Shown: positions 1 to 9,200 of the stretch, in pieces | Position numbering within the stretch: the first letter of the stretch is position 1 | Layout: every line of letters starts with the position of its first letter | NCBI RefSeq assembly: GCF_000264315.1 | Contig: NZ_AJXU01000016.1 | Coordinates: 1 to 50,670, forward strand | Direction of reading: 5' to 3' | DNA from: Rhodanobacter fulvus Jip2 | Lineage (GTDB): Bacteria; Pseudomonadota; Gammaproteobacteria; Xanthomonadales; Rhodanobacteraceae | Length of the DNA stretch: 50,670 bases | Notes under the pieces: generated by a model | Databases searched by the model: none | The model's input: the letters and a program-made list of their open reading frames with translations, nothing else | What the model was told of the DNA's origin: nothing | Position numbers and translations under genes: made by a program

Positions 1-3000
1 GCCGAGCGTGATGGCATGCGCACCCGCGTCGAAACTCGATGCACCCGTGACCGTGAACGCGTCACCCTGTGCGATGTCGCCCGCCGAGGTGGTCACGTTC
101 AGGTCGCCGTCGATGTTCAATGCCTGCGCACTGAAGCTGCCCGCCGTGACGGTGAGACCGGTCAAGGCCGTCGTACTGCCTACCGCTCCGTCCAGCGCGA
201 CCGCGCCCCCGGCGCCGGCATTCAACGTCAGGGTAGAAACACCGTTCACCGCTCCGCCGAAGGTGATGGCCGCACCTGCCGCCACATTGCCGCCACCAGT
301 GGTGTCGATGCCGGTGGTGGCCGCACCCAACGTCACCGGACCGGCCAGGCTGATTGCGCCGCCGCTGGTGGTGAGGGTGCCCGCCAGGGTCGTCGCCCCA
401 GTGCCTTCAAGGCTGAAAGTGCCGCTGCCCAGCGTGGACGTGCCCAACGTCAACGCGTGGGTGCCGTTATCCAGCGTCACGTTGTAGGCACCACTGTTGT
501 TGAGGCTCACGGCGCCGGTGAAGGTATTGCTGTTGCCCAGTTGAAGCACGCCCGCCCCGGCATTGAACGATGCCGTATCGGCACCCGCTGCCTGGGTGAC
601 CGCGCTGCCCACCGCCTGGGTGATACCGGTACCGGTCACCGCCAACGTGCCGCTGCCCACCTGCACGTCGCCGAGCACCAGCGCATGGGTGCCGTTGTTC
701 AGCAGCACGCTGCTGGTGCCGCTGTTGGCGAGGCTCACCGCGCCGGTGAAATGGTTGCCGGTGTTGCCGAGCGTGATGGCATGGGCGCCCGCATCGAAAC
801 TCGATGCGCCAGTCACCGTGAGTGAGCCGCTCTGGCTAATGTCGCCGTTGTTGGTCAGCGCGAAGTTCGCTGCCGTGAAGTCGCCCAGCGTGCCGATGGC
901 ATTGGCGCCGTCGAGCGTGGTATCGCCGGTCGAGCTGCCGGTCAGGGTCGCGGCGGTGATGACGCCACTGCCGCCGATCGACTGCAGGGTGGCTGGCGTG
1001 GCCACGTTGGACACCTTCAGTGTCACGACGTTGCCCGTGACCGCATCACCCAGCGACAGGTCGCCGCCGGTCGTGGTCAGGTTGATGTCGCCTGCCGTAT
1101 TGGGCGTCGAACTGCTGCTGCTCGCATCCACCACGCCCAGCGTCAGCGCGCTGCCGGTGAGCGCGATATTGCCGCCGTGGGTGTTGAACGTTCCGCCCGC
1201 GCCCTGGGTGATGGCGCCGGCCGAGGTCACGGTGATGTTGCCGGCAGTTTCCGGGTCGAGGACGGGATCGCTGCCGGCCGCGACACCCGCTTCCAGCGCG
1301 CCGTCGAGGGTCAGCGCCGCAGTGTTGTTCAGGGTGAAATTCGCTGCCGTGAAGTCACCCAGGGAGCCGATGGCATTGGCGCCGCTGAGCGTGGTGTCGC
1401 CGGTCGAGCTGCCGGTCAGGGTGGCCGCCGTGATGACGCCACTGCCGCCGATCGACTGCAGGGTAGCTGGCGTCGCCACGTTGGACGCCTTCAGTGTCAC
1501 GACGTTGCCTGTGACCGCATCACCCAGCGACAAGTCGCCGCCGGTCGCTGTCAGGCTGATGTCGCCTGCCGTATTGGGCGTCGAGCTAGTGCTGCTCGCA
1601 TCCACCGCGCCCAGCGTCAGCGCGCTGCCGGTGAGCGCGATATTGCCACCGTGGGTGTTGAACGTTCCGCCCGCTCCCTGGGTGATGGCGCCGGCCGAGG
1701 TCACGGTGATGTTGCCGGCAGTTTCCGGGTCGACGACGGGATCGCTGCCGGCCGCGACACCCGCTTCCAGCGCGCCGTCGAGGGTCAGCGCCGTTGCATT
1801 GTTCAGGGTGAAATTCGCCGCCGTGAAATCGCCCAGGGAGCCGATGGCATTGGCGCCGCTGAGCGTGGTGTCGCCGGTCGAGCTGCCGGTCAGCGTGCCG
1901 GCGGTGATGACGCCAACAGCTGCCTGGCTGATGGCATCGGTCGAATTCAGCGTGACCGTACCGACACCAGCATCAAGCACACCATCCAGCAAGAACGTGC
2001 GACCGCTGATGGCCAGATCACCACCGTTGGTGATGAAACTGGAACCGCCTTCAAGAACGACACCATTCGTTCCTGTCAGAACGCCGCCGAGCGTGTGCGT
2101 GCCGCCGGTTCCTCCGGTGGACTTGATGATCGCACCGTCTTTGAATGTCAGCGTGCCGAATGCATCCAGCGTCAATGTGCGGTCGTTGTCACCGGCGTAG
2201 GTGAAGCCGTTGACGACGGTGATATTGCCGTCGGTCGTCTTGATGCTGACGTCACTGCTGTCCAGCTGGGTGACGATGGTCGCGGTGTTGATGGTGGAGT
2301 CGGAGGTCGCATCCCCTGGCGTGAAAACGCCACTGGCATCGAAGCCACCCGGGGCCACCGGGTTGTCATCGAGACCATCACTGATGGTGATGTCGTTTGG
2401 ATCCAGCAGCAGCGTGCCCCATGCGCCGTGCGGCGCGCGCAGGTCGGCGGAGCCATCGAATGCCAGGTAGCCGCTGCTGGAAACTTCGGCCATGCCGCCG
2501 TTGCCGTCAGCCGCGCCGCCGCGTGCGCTGATGTTGCCCTTGAAGCCGGTCGCGGTGTTCGACCACAGCACCACCGAACCACCGTCGCCGGACTCCAGCG
2601 CGTCCGCATTCAGGCGTGCATCCGGCCCGACGTACGTCACCGCCGCGGCTTGCAGCCCTTCGCCGCCTTGGTAGCCGCCACCCAGGCGAATGCGGCCGCC
2701 GCCGTCGCGTCCGGAGGCATCGATGCTGCCGGTAACACTGACATTCCGATCCGACAGCAATTGCACGCTGCCGCCTTGCACGCCGGATACGTTGATGGCA
2801 CCGCTGTCCTGGACATCACCACCGCTGGCCACCAGCCGCACCACACCCCCCTGCGTGCTGATGCCGCCGGCGTCGATCACGCCGCTGTTGTTGACCAGGT
2901 TGGTGAACAGGTCTTTCGCGGCGGATGCCTGCAGTACCACGGTGCCGCTGTCGGCCTTCAGCGTGCCCTTGTTGACCACCGCCGCCGCGCCGCTGTCCAG

Positions 3001-3738
3001 CCGCTGCTTCAGCTCGCCGGTGACCTGGATGTTGATCAGTCCGTTGCCGTCGAAATCCAGCACGGCGCGATCGGCGCCGTCGAGGTTGATGCGGCCGTAG
3101 TTGGCCAGGATCACGCCGTCGTTGGCGACGCTGCCGCCGACCAGGCTCACCGAACCGCCGCTGGCGGCCTTGATCAGGCCGTGGTTGACGATGCCGGCGT
3201 TGGCGCCGTGCGCGTCCAGGTTGTAGCGGCTGGCGAGGAAATCCTTGGGCGTGAGGTCGAGCGTGCTGGCCATCAGGCCGCCCACGTTCATCTGCGCGCT
3301 GGCACCGAAGATGATGCCGTGGGTGTTGATCAGGAACACCTGGCCGTTGGAACTGATGTGGCCGAAGATCTGGCTGGGGTTCTGGTCCAGGATGCGATTC
3401 AGCGCCACCGCCGTGAACGACGGCTGGTTGAACTTCACCGACGCGTCCTTGCCCACGTTGAAGGTCTGCCAGTCCAGCGCCAGCTTGGCCGAGTTCTGGT
3501 TGATGACGGTGTTGGCGCCGTTCTGCGTGATGCTGCCGATGCCGCCCACCACGGTGCCGCCGGTGGGGCCGGTGGCGGCACCCACGGCGGCGGCCATCGC
3601 TTCACCGCCAAACACGAATGGGGCGACCAGCAGCAGCGACAGGCTTACCGGCAACAGTTTTCGCCGCAGCCGGCCGGCATGCGGCGGCAGGGTGGCGGCG
3701 TGTGCGCCGCGGGTCTTCGCGTCGATAGTGTTGTTCAT
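1..3738 (-). CDS. Two-partner secretion exoprotein (TpsA, filamentous haemagglutinin-like), C-terminus beyond window
   Basis: The reading frame opens at the ATG at 3738, 11 bases after the stop of the transporter gene, and I found no stop down to base 1, so at least 1246 residues are present and the C-terminus is missing. The N-terminus has an extended signal peptide with a basic stretch, a hydrophobic core and an AMAA end near residue 49. It is followed by a TPS (haemagglutinin activity) domain with the signature SNGQVFLINTHGIIFG, in which the usual NPNG is NTHG. The rest is Gly/Ala/Thr/Val-rich beta-helix repeat sequence of the kind in large secreted adhesins, including a 474-bp tandem duplication. 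Family knowledge: such proteins are exported by Sec and then passed through the outer membrane by a dedicated TpsB partner, here the upstream gene. The role as adhesin, haemagglutinin or contact-dependent toxin cannot be decided without the C-terminus. Confidence 0.88.
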   Translation of the reverse strand, partial: MNNTIDAKTRGAHAATLPPHAGRLRRKLLPVSLSLLLVAPFVFGGEAMAAAVGAATGPTGGTVVGGIGSITQNGANTVINQNSAKLALDWQTFNVGKDASVKFNQPSFTAVALNRILDQNPSQIFGHISSNGQVFLINTHGIIFGASAQMNVGGLMASTLDLTPKDFLASRYNLDAHGANAGIVNHGLIKAASGGSVSLVGGSVANDGVILANYGRINLDGADRAVLDFDGNGLINIQVTGELKQRLDSGAAAVVNKGTLKADSGTVVLQASAAKDLFTNLVNNSGVIDAGGISTQGGVVRLVASGGDVQDSGAINVSGVQGGSVQLLSDRNVSVTGSIDASGRDGGGRIRLGGGYQGGEGLQAAAVTYVGPDARLNADALESGDGGSVVLWSNTATGFKGNISARGGAADGNGGMAEVSSSGYLAFDGSADLRAPHGAWGTLLLDPNDITISDGLDDNPVAPGGFDASGVFTPGDATSDSTINTATIVTQLDSSDVSIKTTDGNITVVNGFTYAGDNDRTLTLDAFGTLTFKDGAIIKSTGGTGGTHTLGGVLTGTNGVVLEGGSSFITNGGDLAISGRTFLLDGVLDAGVGTVTLNSTDAISQAAVGVITAGTLTGSSTGDTTLSGANAIGSLGDFTAANFTLNNATALTLDGALEAGVAAGSDPVVDPETAGNITVTSAGAITQGAGGTFNTHGGNIALTGSALTLGAVDASSTSSTPNTAGDISLTATGGDLSLGDAVTGNVVTLKASNVATPATLQSIGGSGVITAATLTGSSTGDTTLSGANAIGSLGDFTAANFTLNNTAALTLDGALEAGVAAGSDPVLDPETAGNITVTSAGAITQGAGGTFNTHGGNIALTGSALTLGVVDASSSSSTPNTAGDINLTTTGGDLSLGDAVTGNVVTLKVSNVATPATLQSIGGSGVITAATLTGSSTGDTTLDGANAIGTLGDFTAANFALTNNGDISQSGSLTVTGASSFDAGAHAITLGNTGNHFTGAVSLANSGTSSVLLNNGTHALVLGDVQVGSGTLAVTGTGITQAVGSAVTQAAGADTASFNAGAGVLQLGNSNTFTGAVSLNNSGAYNVTLDNGTHALTLGTSTLGSGTFSLEGTGATTLAGTLTTSGGAISLAGPVTLGAATTGIDTTGGGNVAAGAAITFGGAVNGVSTLTLNAGAGGAVALDGAVGSTTALTGLTVTAGSFSAQALNIDGDLNVTTSAGDIAQGDAFTVTGASSFDAGAHAITLG
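862..1915. repeat. 474-bp tandem direct repeat, two full copies plus a partial third, inside tpsA
   Basis: Copies begin at 862, 1336 and 1810, giving a period of exactly 474 bp or 158 codons. Similarity of the third copy ends near 1915, where the sequence diverges after a shared gatgacgcca. Copies 1 and 2 differ by only scattered substitutions and the period is a multiple of three, so the repeat keeps the exoprotein frame open. This looks like a recent in-frame duplication of a beta-helix segment. The copy number in the real chromosome may differ because short-read assemblies collapse such repeats. Confidence 0.92.
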
Positions 3739-3749
3739 GGTGTCACCCG

Positions 3750-5771
3750 TCAAAACGTGAAGCCGAAGCGCGAATAGATGTGGTAGCCGTTGTCGTCGGA
3801 TGCGCGCTGCCGACTCGTCGGTACGGAACCGTCGAGGTGGAACTCGAACTGATGGAACTGGGGCAAGCGGAAAATCAGCCCCGCGCCGATACCGTTGAGG
3901 GTGACCGAGCGGGTGTTGTTGCGGCGATTCGCGCCCGCCGGGTAGCCCTTGCCGTAATCGACGAAGGCCTCGAACTCCAGCAGCTCGCGCCATGGCCGGC
4001 CGTAGAACGGCGACACCTTGTCGCCGAAGCCGGGCGCGTCGACGTGGTATTCCAGCGAGCTGTAATAGCCGCGGTCGGCCAGACCCTCGGAGATCGGGTA
4101 GGCGCGCACGCTGTCGGGACCACCCAGTCCGAACTGCTCCAGCGGCACCAGCGCATCGTTGCTGAACTGGCCGGCCAGCTTGAAATACAACCGCTGCCGG
4201 TCGGTAAGAAACTGCAGGCGGGTGTAGGAAAGCTTGGCGCTGAGGAAGCTGCTGGCGTGATCCGGGCTGACCAGGTCCGGCTGGCGCGAGCGATCCTTCA
4301 CCGACTTGCGCACGGCCAGCTGCAGCAGGTCGATGCCGTGGAAACGCTGGTCGGTGTGGTTCATGCCGAAGCCGAGCTCGGCCACGTCGAAGCGCTGGTC
4401 GGACAACGTCATGCCGACGGTGCTGAGTCTGGATTGCTCCTTGATGTAACGCAGCGTGCCCTGCAGTTTCAGCGTATCGGTGTTGACGAAGGCCCAGTCC
4501 GCCCCGCCGAAATACAACGAACTGGGGCCTTTCACGCCCAGCGCGGTGAAGCTGCCGGTGTTGATCTGCATCGCGCTGCGGGTGGCGCCGATCACGGCGG
4601 TGAGGCCCGGCACCACCACGGTGGGCGCGCGATAGACCAGCGAGCCGTAGACGTTGTTGCGCGGGTTGAAGGCGTAGTCGACGTTCGCCGCCAGGCTGTC
4701 GCCGATGCCCAGCGGGCTCAACCAGGTGGCGCCCAGTTGCGCACGGTAGCGGCCGGTCAATTCGTTGCCGTAATTGTTGACGCCGGTGGTGAAGGTGAAC
4801 GGCCGTTTCGCCTCGCGCGCCACCATCACCAGGTCGGTTTCGCCGGTCTTCGAGCCGGGCTGGAAGGTGGAGGTCACCGACACGCCGGGCAGGTCGCGGT
4901 CGTAAAGCAGTGCGGTGTCGACGGCGCTCTTGCGCAACGGCTTGCCACGCAGTTTCTCCGCCGGCGCGGCGATCACGCCGGGGCGATAGTGCTTGGTGCC
5001 CTTGACGATGATCTTGCCGATGGTGCCTTCCAGCACCTTGATCTCGATGAGCTTGTCGTCGCCCACCGTCTGCGCGGGCAGGAACGCCGTGGCCACGATG
5101 AAACCGGCATTGCGGTAGCGCGCGGTGATCTTGTCGGCCACCTCCTGCAGCTGGGTGAAATCCAGTTGGGCCGGCGTCGTCGCATCGCCGCCCAATGCCT
5201 TGAACTGGGCATCGGCCAATGCCTGGATCGAGGCCGGGGTGATGTCGGTGTCCGGGTGATTGCCGACGCCCTCCACACGGAAGCCGCGCACGGCGATCTG
5301 TTGCGACACGGCCGCGTCGGTTTCGCGGTCACGCACCGGCGGCACCACGTTGTCTGCCGGCGCCGCGGGGGTCACGGGAGTGGTTTGCGCCACCGCGGCC
5401 GACACGTGCGGACGGAACGCCACCAGTTGGGTGGCCAGATAGGCGCGGGCGTCGGGATAACCGGCCTGCTGCAGCGCCGCGGTCACCTTGTCGGCAACCG
5501 CTTGCCATTGCGCGGGGCTGAGCGTGGTGGCACCGCCGGCGGCGGCCAGGGCATTGTTGTATTCGACATCGATGGCCTGCTGCGCGGCGCCGGCCGCGGC
5601 CGCGTCGCCGGGGGCGATGCCGCTGATCAGGATCTGCGGCGCGGCCATGTCCGGGGTTGCCGCGCTCGCGCCGTTCTCCGGCGCGGCGGCCGGCGGCGCC
5701 GTCGTTTCCTGCGCCAGCACCGTGCCGCTCAAGGCCAGCGCCAACGCCCCTGCCAGGCAAGCAATCCGCAC
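3750..5771 (-). CDS. Two-partner secretion outer-membrane transporter (TpsB, FhaC/ShlB family)
   Basis: This is the outer-membrane pore that exports the downstream exoprotein. The chosen start is the GTG at 5771: it has a good ribosome binding site (AAGGGGA, 5777-5784) at normal spacing and begins a signal peptide ending in TVLAQ. An in-frame ATG at 5840 would add 23 residues that do not look like a signal peptide. From the GTG the protein is 673 residues. It has an Ala/Pro-rich N-terminal extension, POTRA domains (VRGFRVEGV onward, through LEGTIGKIIVKG), and a 16-strand-type barrel ending in a terminal Phe (RFGFTF), as barrel proteins do. The loop-6 motif conserved as VRGY in the family reads SVRAYPISEG here. 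The stop lies 11 bases from the tpsA start, so the two form one operon. Confidence 0.92.
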   Translation of the reverse strand: MRIACLAGALALALSGTVLAQETTAPPAAAPENGASAATPDMAAPQILISGIAPGDAAAAGAAQQAIDVEYNNALAAAGGATTLSPAQWQAVADKVTAALQQAGYPDARAYLATQLVAFRPHVSAAVAQTTPVTPAAPADNVVPPVRDRETDAAVSQQIAVRGFRVEGVGNHPDTDITPASIQALADAQFKALGGDATTPAQLDFTQLQEVADKITARYRNAGFIVATAFLPAQTVGDDKLIEIKVLEGTIGKIIVKGTKHYRPGVIAAPAEKLRGKPLRKSAVDTALLYDRDLPGVSVTSTFQPGSKTGETDLVMVAREAKRPFTFTTGVNNYGNELTGRYRAQLGATWLSPLGIGDSLAANVDYAFNPRNNVYGSLVYRAPTVVVPGLTAVIGATRSAMQINTGSFTALGVKGPSSLYFGGADWAFVNTDTLKLQGTLRYIKEQSRLSTVGMTLSDQRFDVAELGFGMNHTDQRFHGIDLLQLAVRKSVKDRSRQPDLVSPDHASSFLSAKLSYTRLQFLTDRQRLYFKLAGQFSNDALVPLEQFGLGGPDSVRAYPISEGLADRGYYSSLEYHVDAPGFGDKVSPFYGRPWRELLEFEAFVDYGKGYPAGANRRNNTRSVTLNGIGAGLIFRLPQFHQFEFHLDGSVPTSRQRASDDNGYHIYSRFGFTF

Positions 5772-5924
5772 GACATTCCCCTTGCAATCGTTGATCGTGG
5801 CAGCCTGACGACCAGAAACTGCCATGCCCTCGTGGTACACCCGGGCCGTTTTCTGCTAATGCGTCAAATGGCGGAAAATTTGATCAACCGCCGTTGTGGC
5901 GCCGCAGCATCAAGCCGCACTACA

Positions 5925-6254
5925 TCATTTGCCGTGCAACAACCCGTAAAGCAGCAGCGCGCAGATCACCGCCACCACCACCAGCGCGATCAGGTATTTC
6001 CGGGTCTGGCCCGAGCGCGCCGGAAACAGCATGTTCAACGCCTCGCCGGGTGCGGTGGTATCGGCCGCCTGCCGCCGGGCGCTGGCCGGTGGCGGCGTGA
6101 TGGCGTTGCGCGCGGTGACCCCGTTGCTGTCGCACAGGGCACCGAGCACCCGGCGGCGGCGCGCGCGGTATTCCTCACGGGTGATCCGCCCCAGCCGGTG
6201 CGCCTCGTCGAGCGCATGCAGATCCTGGTTGGCTTTTCGTTCCTGCTCGGTCAT
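5925..6254 (-). CDS. Small SHOCT-like protein with C-terminal membrane anchor, coupled to ppkA
   Basis: The 109-residue frame starts at the ATG at 6254, which overlaps the TGA of the kinase gene (ATGA), so translation is probably coupled. The first 40 residues are charged and helical (HRLGRITREEYRARRRRVL), similar to the short helical SHOCT type found at the ends of many bacterial membrane proteins. The middle is Pro/Ala-rich, and residues about 84-104 form one hydrophobic segment followed by a short cytoplasmic or periplasmic tail (LLHGK). It is the last gene of the type VI operon on this strand. I do not recognise a specific T6SS family for it. Its position suggests a role with the kinase at the inner membrane, which is inference only. 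Confidence 0.72.
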   Translation of the reverse strand: MTEQERKANQDLHALDEAHRLGRITREEYRARRRRVLGALCDSNGVTARNAITPPPASARRQAADTTAPGEALNMLFPARSGQTRKYLIALVVVAVICALLLYGLLHGK

Positions 6255-9200
6255 TTCAATTCCCTGACAATCCGGAAACCCACGTCTTTCGCGGCCGCAC
6301 CGCTGTCCTGGCGATGGCTGGCCACGGTGCAGTCGGACCAGTAGCTGGTGTAGCTGCCGCCGCGCACCATGGCGCTGCCGCCGCTGCTCACCCATTCCCA
6401 CACATTGCCGGTCAGGTTGACCAGGCCCCACGGATTGGGCCCGCGCCCGCGGGCCGAGATCGGTCCGCCGGAGCCATCACCGCCAATGGCGCCGGGCGGT
6501 ACGCAGTTGCTGTCAGGCGCCTGCTTCCAGCCCGCATCCGCCTGCGCCGCATGCATCCACTCGGCATCGGTGGGCAGGCGATAGACGTAGCCGCTGGCAC
6601 TGCCCAGCCAGGCGGCATAGGCGCGCGCCTGGGCCAGCGTGATGTTGCTGACCGGCAGCACGCCGCTCTCGCGGTCGGCCACCGCGATGGCCGCGCACTT
6701 GCCGGTAGCCGCGCAGTAACGGTTGAACTCGTTGACGGTGATTTCGGTGCGCGAGATTGCGTAAGGCTTGCCGCCGCCCACACCGCTGACCACCACCAGG
6801 CTGGGGCCGCGCTTGCCGGCGATCGGGTCGAAGCAACTGCGCCCCTGCCCCACCAGCGCCGGCTGGCCGCAGGGATCGGCGCCGGCAGGTGCCGATCCCT
6901 GCGCCGCGGCCGCTTGACCGGGTGCTGCCGGCTTGACCGTGGCGGTCGCCGGCCTGGTGCCATTCCGGGTCGGGGCGACGGGCGTCGCGGCGGTCGGTGC
7001 CGGCGTGGGTGCCGCGACTACGGCGGGTCCGGGCGTGGCGATCGGTGACGGCGCGCCGGCACCCGTCTTCAAGGCGTCGAGCGCGCGCGACAGGCTGCCC
7101 TCGGGCAGCTGGCCGCGCAGTTTCATGTCGGCTTCCAGCTGATCGAGGCCATCGGCATCGACGCGACGCAGCTCGGCCAGCTGGCCGCTGAGGCGCTGGT
7201 AGTCGGCCGCGGCGACGGCCTTGCCGCGCGCCTTGATCAAGCCGGACGCCAACGCGTAGCGGGTGCTGGCATGGCGCAGATCGGCGCGATCGCCCAGCGC
7301 CTGCGTGGCCTGCGCCAGCACCGACGCGGTAGTGGTGTCGCGCCCCTTGCGGAACGCCTCGCGCGCCTTGCCGAGGTAGGCATCGGCCACCAGCTGCGGG
7401 CCGTCGTGTTTGAGGAAGGCGTTGTCCGGCTGCAAGGCCTGGACCCGTGCCAGCGACTCCTGCGCCTTGGCCGTATCCCCGGCCGCTGCCGCGCGCTTCA
7501 GCGATTCGATGCGCGAGGTGACCTCGGCCGCCACGCTTTCCTGATCCAGCTGCGCCTGCTGTTGATGCACAAGCGCATCGATGCGATCGCGCTGCGCCAG
7601 CAGCGATTTGGAATCCGGCGCATAACGCAGGCCGAACGCCACCAGCTCGCTGGCCCGGGCCAGATGCAACGGGTCCGACTGGCGGCCGGTTTCGGTCGCG
7701 ATGGCATCGGCCAGTGCAGTGACCAGACGGGTGGTTTCGGCGGCGCTGTCGCCCTTCAGCGTGAGCATCGCGTCAGCCACGGCGGCCTGCCATTTGCCAT
7801 CCATGGTCGGCTTGGCCAGCAGATCGGCCAGCGCCTGGCGGGCCTGCGGCACGGTTTGCGCGACATGGCTGGTCGTCGGTGCGGCGGCGGCGATGGCGGC
7901 CTGGCTCAGGCTGGCCAGTTGCGCTTCGCGTCGCTGCAACCGCACCGAGCTGGGGAACAACTGGCTGGCCAGTTTCAGCCGCGCGCCGGCTTCGTCGAGC
8001 CGACCCGCCGCCAGCGACTGGCCGATGGCGCTGTCGTACTTCAACTCCAGCTCGCCGTTCTTCAGCAGGCTGCTGTCGGGGTCGATGGCGCGGATCTGCT
8101 TCAGCGTGGCCACTGCGCTGTCGGGCTGGTCCTCGAAGATCGCGCCCTTGTCGATGCGCTGGGTCAGCTGCGTGTCGAGCGTGTTCAGCAGGGCGTTCTT
8201 CTGCTCCTCGATCGCGTTGCGCTTCAGGTCGAGCGCGGGCGAATACAGCTTGAGCTTGTCGCGCAGCGCGAACACATGCAGCGCGCGGGCGTAGGCGTAA
8301 CGGCCCTGGTCGGGGTTCCAGTACGCATCGACGCGACTCAGCAGGAAATTCTGGATCGCATCGCCCTGGTCGGCCACGATGCGCAGGCGGTCATCGTCGC
8401 CGAGGCGGTCGAACGCCTTCAGCGCCTGATCCTCGTTGAGGTAGTGCTGCGGGTCGGTCACGGTGAAGCCGGCGATCACGCCGCGCACCTGCTGCTCGTG
8501 CAGGTAGCGCGCGAACCCCCAGCCGCCGGCGGCCAGCAACACGGCAGCCGCGCCGCCATAGGCCAGATAGGGCCCCAGCCGTTCGCGCCAGCCCACCTCG
8601 CGCAGGCCTTCGATGAGGTCGCTGGCGCTCTTCAGCCGCTGCTCGCCGTGGAACGCGATGGCGTCGCAAAGAGTCTTGTACTGGCGCCGGCTGAGGCCCG
8701 GCACCGGCGGCGGCTTGCGGCCTTCCTTCAGCGCCACCTCGGCGCTGACCTTGTCGAACGGATGCTTGCCGGTGAGCAGCTCGAACACCACGCAACCCAG
8801 CGCGTAGATGTCGTCGGTGGGTGCAGGCTCGGCGCCGCGGATCATCTCCAGGCTGGCGTAGGCCGGGGTCAGCGCGCCCAGCGTGCCGGCGTCGAACACG
8901 GTCTGTTCGCCCACCGCGTCGCCCATGTGCTTGCCGGCGCGGGCGATGCCGAAGTCGAACACCTTGGGCACGCCGTCGCGGGTGACCATGACGTTGCCGG
9001 GCTTGAAGTCCGAATGCACCACGCCGGCGGCGTGCGCGCGCTTCAGCGCCCACGCCATGCCTTCGATCAGCGGGCGCACCTCGGCCAGCGGCAGGCCGTT
9101 GTAGGCGCGCTCGCGGATCAGCGTTTTCAAGTCGCTGCCGTCGATGTATTCCATCGTCATGAAGACGATGGTGCGGTCCTTGTCGAAGTCGTAGACGCGC

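Noticed and set aside
1177..3777. Long plus-strand open frame opposite the exoprotein gene
   Set aside because: Its product is Arg/Ala/Gly-rich with no domain, and it mirrors the codon structure of the convincing minus-strand TpsA frame. Similar antisense frames lie opposite ppkA (7271-9970), tssM (12099-15788) and other GC-rich genes.
5841..5924. Sigma-70 promoter upstream of tpsB
   Set aside because: TTGATC and TTGACG elements occur on the minus strand, but neither has a convincing -10 element at 16-18 bases.
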